From Candidatus Bipolaricaulota bacterium (GTDB lineage Bacteria > Bipolaricaulota > Bipolaricaulia > M55B111), in assembly GCA_018400715.1 (NCBI GenBank), contig JAGYME010000011.1:1-38897 (forward strand): 38,897 nt of DNA, read 5' to 3'. The position numbers were made by a program, and so were the translations under genes. The notes under the pieces were generated by a model, which worked only from the letters and a program-made list of their open reading frames with translations, was not told where the DNA came from and did not search any database. Shown here piece after piece: positions 14,479-22,067 of this stretch (the stretch's first letter is position 1; every line of letters starts with the position of its first letter).

Positions 14479-16275
14479 TTACTCCGTTATATAGGATACA
14501 GATACGGCGCCAATACCAGCATGTGACCCGATTAATGGAGATATATCCATCGTGTAATCGGGTGTCATGCCAAGTTCGTCTTCAATCATGCTCTGTAGTT
14601 TCCCCGCCTCTTTGTCCGCTTTAACGTGGCCTATGGCGTATCTAGATACCTTTGACCCGTTGTGAGGGTCCTTAAGGAAGTCCAATATCTGTCGGCAATT
14701 TGTTTTTCGGCGGAGTGGCCGGCCGTGTAGTTCCGAGTCTCCGTTCTCGTCGAGCGAAATTATCGGCTTGAAGTTCAACAGGCGCCCGAGAAATCCACTC
14801 ACGGGACCAATCCTTCCACCCCTTACCATGTATTTTAGCGTCTTCAGGCTCACGAGAATCTTGGCTTTGGTCCGTAACGTAGTCACGAAGTCGACGACCT
14901 CCTGTCTGGAAGCACCACTGTTGACCACCTTTGCTGTCTCCCCTACGACCAGGCCGAGGGAGGTTGAAAGCTGTCTAGAATCGATGACCGTGATCCTATT
15001 TTCGTCGAAGTTTTTTGCCGCCTCGTTTGCCGCCTTCCAGGTTCCGCTCAGGGCGTCAGATATATGAATTGATACTATAGAATCGTAATTCTCCAGCAGG
15101 AAGGAATAGGTATCCTTGAACTGGCCAACCGAGGGTTGGGAGCTGGTCGGAAATTCGTCGTCCTTTCCCAGTTCCGACAACATTTGATAAAACTGACTCG
15201 GCGTGATCGTAACCTTGTCCAAGAACCTATTTTCGCCAAAGCTAACCGTTAACGGTACGCGGTAGACCTGGTAGCGGTCCATTAACTGATCGGGAAGGTC
15301 GCAAGTGGAGTCGGTAACGAGTGCTACCTCGGTATTTCTGTCGTAGACGGCCTCGTATTGCTTTCTCATGTCGTCTACCTTTTGGTCTAACACCGTTCCC
15401 ACTCCCTGGAGCTCGTAGAAAAGTTGGGCCGGATCATCCGTGTGAATGTGGACCCTGTACCTGTCCTTTCCGCCGGCGACGATGAGGGACTCACCGTAAT
15501 TACTTGCCAGGTTCCTGAGTTTCTCGCTATCAAGCCTTTCTCCTGACAAAACGGCTTCGGTACAGTATCTAGGGCCGACCATCTCTTGGTTCTTGTCAAC
15601 GTGAGGGGCATGCTCTTCCTCTATCTCCTCGACCGAGGAGAACCTGGCCGTCTGTCCTGTCTTAAAGAAGGACGCGATACCTTCCAGGAAGAGGACGAAA
15701 CCCTTGGCTCCTGCGTCTACCACGCCAGCCTCTTTTAATTCGTGGAGTTTTTCCCTCGTCTCTTTAAGTGACCGCTGGGCTGTTTGCAGAGAATAATCGA
15801 GCGAACTTAACAGGTCCCGTTTTGCCTCTGCGAAGTCGTGTAGAGATTGCGACCACTCTCGCATGACGGTCAGTATAGTACCCTCTACCGGTTCGTTGGT
15901 GGCTTCGTAGGCGTGATTTGATGCCTTTTTCATTACCTGGGCGAACTCGCTGAGGTGGAGGTGTTCTCGTTCTCCTACGGCCTCGCTAATTCCATTAATG
16001 AACTGGGCAAAGATGATCCCCGAGTTGCCGCGAGAGTTCGTCAGGGCAACTCGGGCCATATCGTTGCTTACTACTCCAACAGAGTGGTTCGGAGTAGTCT
16101 GTTCCGCGACCGAACGCAGCGTCTGCGCCATGTTCTTTCCCGTATCGCTGTCCGCGACGGGAAAAACGTTTATTTTGTCCAGCAGTTTTCTCTTTTCTAC
16201 TACCTTTTCCGCGCCCTTGGCAAACGCGTTGTAAAATGAGTTTCCATCGATCTTCTTATATTTCTCGTCTCTCAT
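14479..16275 (-). CDS. Fatty-acid-kinase-like fusion, Dak2 (FakA) plus DegV (FakB)
   Basis: A 598-residue fusion. Residues 1-210 are a Dak2/DhaL kinase domain: the metal-ATP loop ADSDTGKNM at 41-49 (usually DGDTGTNM, so Gly to Ser and Thr to Lys), NSRGNSGI at 80-87 and DAGAKG near 187-192. Residues about 230-310 match the FakA middle region with VHIHTDDP. From about 316 follows a full DegV domain: LVTDSTCDLP, the SGTWKAA loop, YMVRGGRIG and the ISPLIGSHAGIGA loop that binds the fatty-acid carboxylate. In Staphylococcus FakA phosphorylates fatty acid held by separate FakB; here both partners are in one chain. ATG 16275 has a GAGATGA-type ribosome site. Confidence 0.92.
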   Translation of the reverse strand: MRDEKYKKIDGNSFYNAFAKGAEKVVEKRKLLDKINVFPVADSDTGKNMAQTLRSVAEQTTPNHSVGVVSNDMARVALTNSRGNSGIIFAQFINGISEAVGEREHLHLSEFAQVMKKASNHAYEATNEPVEGTILTVMREWSQSLHDFAEAKRDLLSSLDYSLQTAQRSLKETREKLHELKEAGVVDAGAKGFVLFLEGIASFFKTGQTARFSSVEEIEEEHAPHVDKNQEMVGPRYCTEAVLSGERLDSEKLRNLASNYGESLIVAGGKDRYRVHIHTDDPAQLFYELQGVGTVLDQKVDDMRKQYEAVYDRNTEVALVTDSTCDLPDQLMDRYQVYRVPLTVSFGENRFLDKVTITPSQFYQMLSELGKDDEFPTSSQPSVGQFKDTYSFLLENYDSIVSIHISDALSGTWKAANEAAKNFDENRITVIDSRQLSTSLGLVVGETAKVVNSGASRQEVVDFVTTLRTKAKILVSLKTLKYMVRGGRIGPVSGFLGRLLNFKPIISLDENGDSELHGRPLRRKTNCRQILDFLKDPHNGSKVSRYAIGHVKADKEAGKLQSMIEDELGMTPDYTMDISPLIGSHAGIGAVSVSYITE

Positions 16276-16339
16276 TGCGGATCATCTCAAGAGTAAAAAT
16301 TATCCGAGTTTAATCCCAAATTGGCCGATATTCCGATTC

Positions 16340-16368
16340 ATTATACGAGACAGAAGGAAGAAGTTAAA
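16340..16368 (-). promoter_or_regulatory. Probable promoter of Dak2-DegV operon
   Basis: On the minus strand, TTTAAC (16368-16363) and TATAAT (16345-16340) are 17 bases apart. The -10 is perfect and the -35 weak. It lies 65 bases upstream of the start codon. Confidence 0.6.
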
Positions 16369-16376
16369 TATTCTTG

Positions 16377-16406
16377 TTGAGGGAACGATAGACCCCTCGC
16401 TATACT
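16377..16406 (+). promoter_or_regulatory. Possible promoter of permease-M20 operon
   Basis: TTGAGG (16377-16382) and TATACT (16401-16406) with an 18-base spacer, 40 bases before the TTG start. Both hexamers are imperfect. Confidence 0.4.
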
Positions 16407-16446
16407 TAGTTGACTATATCCAATATGGATCGGGGGGTGACAAGGC

Positions 16447-17361
16447 TTGGTTGCCTATTTGGCGAAGAGGATTGTGCAGGGCTTGATCGCAATAGTCCTC
16501 GTCCTGTCCGTCGTCTTTCTCGCGCTTAACCTATCCGGAGACCCGGTCCGGTTGATGTTACCGTCGACCGCGAGTGATGTGGCGGTACAGGAACTACGCC
16601 AGGCTTACGGGTTCGACAGGCCCCTGGCTATACGATACTTTCTATTTCTGGGGCGCGTCGCCCGTCTAGACTTTGGGGAGTCGATAGGTTCACGTCGATC
16701 GGCCCTGGCCGTCGTCACCGAAAGGCTTCTTGCTACGGTGCAATTAGCCTTTTCTTCTCTCTTTCTCGCCAGCATAATTGGCATACCTTTAGGGGTCTTC
16801 GCTGCAATTTATCGGGCAAGGGGGCTCGATTTCTTTGCGGTGGGGGTGAGCGTTATCGGTCAGTCCGTCCCCGTTTTCTGGATTGCTCTGATCCTGATAT
16901 TACTGTTTGGGGTCCGATGGCCGGTCCTACCCCCGTCGGGCTACGGCTCCCTCAAACACCTGATCCTCCCCGTGGTCACGGTAAGTCTATTTTTGCTCGC
17001 CGGGATCACCCGGGTGACGCGAACGAGCATGGTGGAAACCCTGGACAAACAGTACCTAACTACGGCCCGGGCCAAGGGCGTCAAGGAGTTTAACGTCGTG
17101 GCAAAACACGCGATAAGAAATGCCGCTATCCCTATCGTGACCCAGCTCTCGCTGCAGTTCAGGTTCGTTATCGGTGGCTCTGTAGTCGTAGAGACGATCT
17201 TTGGTTGGCCGGGGCTGGGACAACTACTCGCCCAGGCCGCGACCGCCAGAGACTATCCCGTTGTGACTGCGGCGGTATTTCTCGTGGCCAGTTTCATCGT
17301 CCTGGCAAATATCTTCGTTGACTTCGTGTACACGCTCATAAATCCCAGGATCGCGCTATGA
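16447..17361 (+). CDS. Peptide-type ABC permease, DppB family
   Basis: A 304-residue permease with the DppB N-terminal helix, the ELRQAYGFDRPLAIRY segment, the coupling loop YLTTARAKGV followed by HAIRNAAIP, and a terminal INPRIAL. The start is TTG 16447, supported by GGGGGTG 7 bases upstream; no ATG is available near. It overlaps the next permease by 4 bases (ATGA). No ATPase is encoded in this operon, so it must share one, for example the fused ATPase at 564-2636. The binding protein at 22068-23579 is the likely partner. Confidence 0.92.
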   Translation: MVAYLAKRIVQGLIAIVLVLSVVFLALNLSGDPVRLMLPSTASDVAVQELRQAYGFDRPLAIRYFLFLGRVARLDFGESIGSRRSALAVVTERLLATVQLAFSSLFLASIIGIPLGVFAAIYRARGLDFFAVGVSVIGQSVPVFWIALILILLFGVRWPVLPPSGYGSLKHLILPVVTVSLFLLAGITRVTRTSMVETLDKQYLTTARAKGVKEFNVVAKHAIRNAAIPIVTQLSLQFRFVIGGSVVVETIFGWPGLGQLLAQAATARDYPVVTAAVFLVASFIVLANIFVDFVYTLINPRIAL

Positions 17362-18272
17362 GGGGTCCGAAACAGGCATCGTTTACAGAAAAAGCTAAGG
17401 ACAGGTATCGGGAAATTTCAAGCGGTCTGGCAAACTACTTTTCTCGTGCCTTTAAGTACAGGGCCGTTGCCGCAGCTCACGTGGCACTCCTGCTGATAAT
17501 TATTGCTGCGGCCCTCGCGGACTTTTACCCGCTCGATCCCTTCGAACAGGACCTCATGGGGTCGTTGAACCCTCCAGAGATAAGGAACGCCGAGGGTTTC
17601 CCCGGGCTGATGGGAACCGACCCGCTGGGACGTGATCTGGCCGTACGGATCCTGCTTGCTACCCGGATATCGCTTGTCGTCGGCGGACTGTCCGTGGCCA
17701 TAGCCTGTGTCGTTGGGACTGCCCTGGGTCTATTGGCTGGTTACCTCGGCGGGATAGTCGATGCCGTGATCATGAGGATCGTTGACGCCCTGCTGGCTTT
17801 ACCCTTCGTCGTCCTGGGTATAGCGATAGTGGCCGCGATCGGAAGGAGTTTTTTCAACATAATCTTCGTGCTCGGCTTTACGGGGTGGATTACTTTTGCC
17901 AAGCTCGTCCGGGGACAGGTCCTCAGCCTCAAGGAAGAGGCGTTCATAGAATCGGCCAGGGCGGTCGGTAGTTCCGTGACGAGAATACTTACCAGGCACC
18001 TCCTGCCGCAGGTGGGCGGAATCGTCCTGGTTACAATCACCCTTACTCTGGGCCAGATGATAATCTCCGAGGCAACTCTAAGCTTTCTTGGCGTGGGAAT
18101 TCCGCCATCGATCCCCACCCTTGGGGGAATATTAAACGACTCGCAGACCTACCTCTTTTCCGCCTGGTGGATCGTCGTATTCCCCGGCCTGACCTTGATG
18201 GCGCTCGTCCTATCGTTTAACATGATCGGAAGGTTCCTCCGGGATTACTTCGACCCCCAGATTGACGTTTAA
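17358..18272 (+). CDS. Peptide-type ABC permease, DppC family
   Basis: A 304-residue permease with the GTDPLGRDLAVRIL segment and the coupling loop EAFIESARAVGSS before HLLPQVGGI that define DppC proteins. Its start overlaps the stop of the DppB-type gene, so translation is coupled. The N-terminus has a longer cytoplasmic stretch (about 35 residues) than usual before the first helix. The M20 hydrolase gene follows after 40 bases. Confidence 0.92.
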   Translation: MRGPKQASFTEKAKDRYREISSGLANYFSRAFKYRAVAAAHVALLLIIIAAALADFYPLDPFEQDLMGSLNPPEIRNAEGFPGLMGTDPLGRDLAVRILLATRISLVVGGLSVAIACVVGTALGLLAGYLGGIVDAVIMRIVDALLALPFVVLGIAIVAAIGRSFFNIIFVLGFTGWITFAKLVRGQVLSLKEEAFIESARAVGSSVTRILTRHLLPQVGGIVLVTITLTLGQMIISEATLSFLGVGIPPSIPTLGGILNDSQTYLFSAWWIVVFPGLTLMALVLSFNMIGRFLRDYFDPQIDV

Positions 18273-18312
18273 CGAGCTATTTTCGGGCCCCCCGGGGCCA
18301 AAGGAGCGATAA

Positions 18313-19476
18313 ATGAATCAGCGAGATAAGGAGCTAATGATAGAGTTCTGCCAGGAGTTGATCCGGGTTCCCAGCCTGTCCGGTGACGAGGAAGACGTCG
18401 CTTCGCTGATCAAAGACGAAATGAGTAAGCTGGGTTACGACGAGGTATGGGCGGACGACGCAGGCAACGTTATCGGAAAGCTAGCGGGAAACGACAAGTC
18501 GGCGCCATCCCTGACGTTTACCGCTCACATGGACCAGGTGGACGTTAGCCCGTCCGAAGATTGGGAACACGACCTCTTCGGGGGAGAGATCGACGGTGGT
18601 TATATCCACGGTAGGGGAGCAAGCGACACGAAGGGGGCGATTGCCACCCAGGTATACGTGACTTCTGCGCTTAATGAACTTACTCGGCCCCACGGGGACG
18701 TCTACGTGGCGGCCGTGGTGCTAGAGGAAACCGGCGGACTGGGGACGAAGTACCTTTTATCTCACTTCGAGACCGATTACGCCGTCATGGGCGAAGGGAC
18801 GAAGAACGAACTCAGAATCGGAAATCGGGGCCGGGTGCTCGTCAGGGTTAACTTCCAGGGCGAAAGTATGCATTCCAGCGCTGCCCCGCCGGAGGACGTC
18901 CTCCACTACGACGTCATGAAATTTCTCGAGAGGTTAAAAGGTCTCAAGATGGCGTCTGGAGAGCTGGGAAGTTCTCACGTCGTCCCGACCCTCTGTAAAT
19001 GTGACAACCCGGGTAGCAACGTCACGCCGGGAGAGATCGAGTTATCGGTTGATTGGCGGACGGTGGAGACGGAGGCGTCGGACGAAGTGCTGGAACGGAT
19101 CATTGAGCTGTTGCCGCAAAACGCGGCCGCCCATATCGACCCCATGGAACGGGGTACGTATACGGGGATTAAGTTATCCAGCCCGGACCGCCAGTCATCC
19201 TACTACATATCCCCTGATAATCAGTTTGTCCGGGAAGTGAGGGAGTCGTTGCAGGAGAGATATGGTAGAGATGTCCCCGTCTCGACGTGGGACTTCACCA
19301 CGGATTGCGGATACTTTGCCGACGCGGGGATTCCAATAGTCGGGTTCTCCCCCTGCGAGGAGAAATATGCCCACACGCAGGAGGACAGGGTCTCTATCTC
19401 ACTTATGGAGGAGGCGGTCGATGGCTACGGGGCAATTATCGAGTCCGTGCCCGAGTTGCCCGGCCAGACTGACTAG
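18313..19476 (+). CDS. M20 metallohydrolase, YgeY/ArgE/DapE-like
   Basis: A 387-residue cytosolic di-zinc amidohydrolase. Zinc and catalytic residues are visible: His72 and Asp74 in TAHMDQVD, Asp105 in GRGASDTKGA, Glu138-Glu139 in LEETGG, Glu161 in MGEG, and the C-terminal His in KYAHTQED. The GYIHGRGASDTKGAIATQVY segment closely resembles YgeY, the M20 member encoded in the E. coli purine-catabolic yge cluster. Substrate could be a peptide, N-acyl amino acid or ureido compound. It shares an operon with two Dpp-type permeases and faces purine genes, so it may process what the transporter brings in. Its TAG overlaps the opposing gene's stop in a shared CTAG. Confidence 0.9.
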   Translation: MNQRDKELMIEFCQELIRVPSLSGDEEDVASLIKDEMSKLGYDEVWADDAGNVIGKLAGNDKSAPSLTFTAHMDQVDVSPSEDWEHDLFGGEIDGGYIHGRGASDTKGAIATQVYVTSALNELTRPHGDVYVAAVVLEETGGLGTKYLLSHFETDYAVMGEGTKNELRIGNRGRVLVRVNFQGESMHSSAAPPEDVLHYDVMKFLERLKGLKMASGELGSSHVVPTLCKCDNPGSNVTPGEIELSVDWRTVETEASDEVLERIIELLPQNAAAHIDPMERGTYTGIKLSSPDRQSSYYISPDNQFVREVRESLQERYGRDVPVSTWDFTTDCGYFADAGIPIVGFSPCEEKYAHTQEDRVSISLMEEAVDGYGAIIESVPELPGQTD

Positions 19477-20168
19477 TTAAGCCGCACTATCGCCTCGAGG
19501 GCGACGTCTATCTCCCGACTTATCGCCTTGTTTATGATGTGTTTGTCCTTAGATGCGTCTCCGTTGACGGCGAGGACCGCCCCGGCGCAGACCCCTCTTA
19601 TCATTGCTACGGTAAAGAGTGCCGCGCACTCCATTTCCACTGCTAGAACTCCGGCCTCCCTCAGGACTTCTCTGTCCAGGGATTCTCTCCCCGCATAGAA
19701 GGCGTCAGTGGTCAGCACGGTTCCTGGGCTGTAGGGGTAACCGAGGTCGTCGGCGGCGCTCACGAGTGAGTTCGTCACCGACAGGTCAGCCACGGCGGGG
19801 ACCTCTACGGGAAGGTGCTGGCGCGACAGCCCTTCGTCGCGCACGGCAGCCGATACCACAACCAGGTCGCCGCTATCCACCTTCTCGCGGTTAAGCGATC
19901 CGGTCGTCCCGATCCTGATCAGGGTCTTCGCTCCGGCCTTTATCGCCTCCTCGTAGGCGATAGCCGCCCCGGGCGCGCCGATCCCCGCGGAGACGACGCC
20001 GACGGGGTGGCCTTCGTAACTACCGAGGATTGACTTGTACTCGCGGTTTGAGGCGAGATCGGTCCTATCATCTAATCTATTCCCGACTCGATCTGCTCTG
20101 CCCGGGTCACCAGGGAATAGAACGTATTCAGGTAGGTCGCCGGGTTCCAATTTCAAGTGTGGTAGCAT
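19473..20168 (-). CDS. Nucleoside phosphorylase (PNP/UDP family 1)
   Basis: A 231-residue trimeric or hexameric type phosphorylase that splits nucleosides with phosphate into base and ribose-1-phosphate. Seen: phosphate loop FPGDPGRA near the N-terminus, RIGTTGSL near residues 85-92, and the nucleoside-binding VEMECAAL. The usual acidic base-contact motif (SD near the C-terminus of this family) appears as VNGDAS. Purine or uridine preference cannot be told with certainty; it lies 33 bases downstream of an adenine deaminase gene, so purine nucleosides are likely. RBS AGGTG precedes ATG. It is last in the operon with the binding protein and deaminase. Confidence 0.9.
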   Translation of the reverse strand: MLPHLKLEPGDLPEYVLFPGDPGRADRVGNRLDDRTDLASNREYKSILGSYEGHPVGVVSAGIGAPGAAIAYEEAIKAGAKTLIRIGTTGSLNREKVDSGDLVVVSAAVRDEGLSRQHLPVEVPAVADLSVTNSLVSAADDLGYPYSPGTVLTTDAFYAGRESLDREVLREAGVLAVEMECAALFTVAMIRGVCAGAVLAVNGDASKDKHIINKAISREIDVALEAIVRLN

Positions 20169-20201
20169 AACATCACCTATTAGCCTTATAAATAGAGAAA
20201 A

Positions 20202-21995
20202 TCATCTGGGCCCGTCCACTACCGGGGTGAGGACCGAGTTGTCCTCGGTGTGGAGGATCCCCCGCTCAGAAATCCTGTAATACGGAGCTACTTCCATTCC
20301 CAACCAGAAGGAGAGAAAGAGTGGCTCCTGCCAGCTTGCCCCGTCCTCCCGCAGAGCCCGCTCGATCTTAGCTATCTTCCTGCGGACGCTCTCGTGGTCC
20401 TCGGTTGCCATCAGTCCGGCCAGAGGCAGTGGCAGTCCGGCAACTTCCTCTCCGTCCCTTACGTAAACGACACCGCCCTGGTTGTCTATAACCCAGTTGG
20501 CAGCGGCAACGACGTCCTCTTTGGTCCTCCCCAGGGCGACGATACCGTGGTGGTCGTGGGCGATGCTCACGGCGAGAGCTCCATTGGTTAACCCGTACCT
20601 TTCAAGAAAACCCAGGCCAACACGCTCCTCGTCAACCCTGCTGGCGCAGATCAGGTAGAGAATATCCTCCTTGGACCCGTCCAGGTCTATCTCCCCGCCG
20701 CGTACGGAAACTTCTCTTTCCTCCAGGTGGGTAAACCGGTTCGACTCGTCCAGCCAGATAGTCCTGACGCGAACGGTCTCTCCGTCGAAGTCCGCGGAAA
20801 GGTAATCCAGGTCGTCTACGGCCAGATGCGACCGCGGTACTCGGTTGAAGAGAGCGTCTCCGTAGGTTGCGGCGAAAGTGTACTCCGATTCCAGTTCATC
20901 GGCAGGGGTTCCCGAGACGATCACCTCTTCTATCTCCAGGTTTTCAAGCGAGTCGAGGACGACGAGGTCCGCGAAAGAGCCGGCCTTAATCGTGCCGATT
21001 AGGTTGTCGACGCGGAAGTGACGGGCGACGTTGTACGTGACCATCTTCAACGCCTCGATCGGTTCTATTCCCCGGTCTATCGCCTTCTTTATCTTGTCAA
21101 TCACGTAGGTATCGGGCCTCATATCCCGGGCGAGGATGTCGTCGGAGACGAGGCCAAACCTCGATCGGGGTAGGTCCTCCTCAGCTATAACGCCGACCAG
21201 CGACTGAATCTCGCTTGCCAGGGTACCCTCGCGCAGCATAACGAAGAGTCCCTTCTTGATTTTCTCCACCACTTCTTCCTTCTTCCGTGGTTCGTGGTCG
21301 GAGTTGACGCCGAACCCGATCATCGCGTCCAGTTCGTCGTCGACCGTCTGGAAGAGATGTCCTTCGGGAAGTTTTCGCTCGAGCAGGGCCCGTCTCATCA
21401 CTTCCAGTTCCTCGTCATTTCCCTCCAGAAGAGACTTAACCAGCTTTTCGCTCATGACTTCGGACAATCCGAGTGTATCCGGCTCCCCGAGCAGTTCGAG
21501 CGCCTCCCCGGATGAAAGCGAGCTAACCGTCGTCTGGATCTCCGGGAGGAATGGGAGACTGATGGGAGTGACCCAGAACACCTTGAGTGGCGTCTCCTTA
21601 AATGCCTCCTTCATGGCGACAAGCCCGTCCTTTCCGCAGGTCACGCCGGCTTCGTGAAAGTCTGTGACGATTCCGGTGACTCCGCAGCCGATCGCTGCCT
21701 TCGAGAAGTTGATTGGGTCAAGGAGTGTGCTTTCCACGTGTATGTGGCCGTCGATAAAGCCGGGCACCACCAGTCTGCCGGAGGCGTCTACGGTTCTCGT
21801 CCCCTCAGGTGGCTCCTCGTCGGTAACTTTGGCAATGAACCTGTCGGCGGTCCAGATGTCGGCCCGGACGATTTCACCGGTGTAGACGTTCAGGTAGTTT
21901 CCGCCGGCGATGACGGCCGTGGGTGGCCGCTTTTTGAGCGCGACCTCCCCGATCTTCTTTAGCTCTTCGGTGGATGGAAATAGGGTGTCCTTCAT
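20202..21995 (-). CDS. Adenine deaminase family protein, divergent (Ade/YerA-like)
   Basis: A 597-residue amidohydrolase of the Ade family (normal length 580-600), converting adenine to hypoxanthine in typical members. Metal ligands are recognisable: HIHVES (HxH), the bridging Glu in GLSEVM, His in EGHLF, His in NSDHE, and Asp in VSDDILARD; the REGTLA segment matches the family REGS-A. Several usually constant motifs differ: TDFHE for DPHE, GHLF for GH.P, and AHDHHGIVALG for the DSHN-type C-terminal motif. It is probably a metal-dependent deaminase, but a different purine or pyrimidine substrate is possible. RBS GAGGT lies 4 bases before ATG. Downstream PNP supports nucleobase salvage. Confidence 0.87.
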   Translation of the reverse strand: MKDTLFPSTEELKKIGEVALKKRPPTAVIAGGNYLNVYTGEIVRADIWTADRFIAKVTDEEPPEGTRTVDASGRLVVPGFIDGHIHVESTLLDPINFSKAAIGCGVTGIVTDFHEAGVTCGKDGLVAMKEAFKETPLKVFWVTPISLPFLPEIQTTVSSLSSGEALELLGEPDTLGLSEVMSEKLVKSLLEGNDEELEVMRRALLERKLPEGHLFQTVDDELDAMIGFGVNSDHEPRKKEEVVEKIKKGLFVMLREGTLASEIQSLVGVIAEEDLPRSRFGLVSDDILARDMRPDTYVIDKIKKAIDRGIEPIEALKMVTYNVARHFRVDNLIGTIKAGSFADLVVLDSLENLEIEEVIVSGTPADELESEYTFAATYGDALFNRVPRSHLAVDDLDYLSADFDGETVRVRTIWLDESNRFTHLEEREVSVRGGEIDLDGSKEDILYLICASRVDEERVGLGFLERYGLTNGALAVSIAHDHHGIVALGRTKEDVVAAANWVIDNQGGVVYVRDGEEVAGLPLPLAGLMATEDHESVRRKIAKIERALREDGASWQEPLFLSFWLGMEVAPYYRISERGILHTEDNSVLTPVVDGPR

Positions 21996-22022
21996 CGATA
22001 CCTCGCTTTTGATGGAAGAAAT

Positions 22023-22047
22023 GGGGCCGCGGTAACCCCGTGGCCCC
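22023..22047 (-). terminator. Strong hairpin between binding-protein and deaminase genes, no T tract
   Basis: GGGGCCGCGG and CCGTGGCCCC form a 10-bp stem with one G-U type pair and a 5-base loop, 20 bases after the binding-protein stop. It is followed on the minus strand by ATTTCTTCC. It resembles the hairpin at 4547-4575 in position and layout and probably stabilises binding-protein mRNA while allowing some readthrough. Confidence 0.6.
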
Positions 22048-22067
22048 GATTGAGTTTCTTTACTAAA

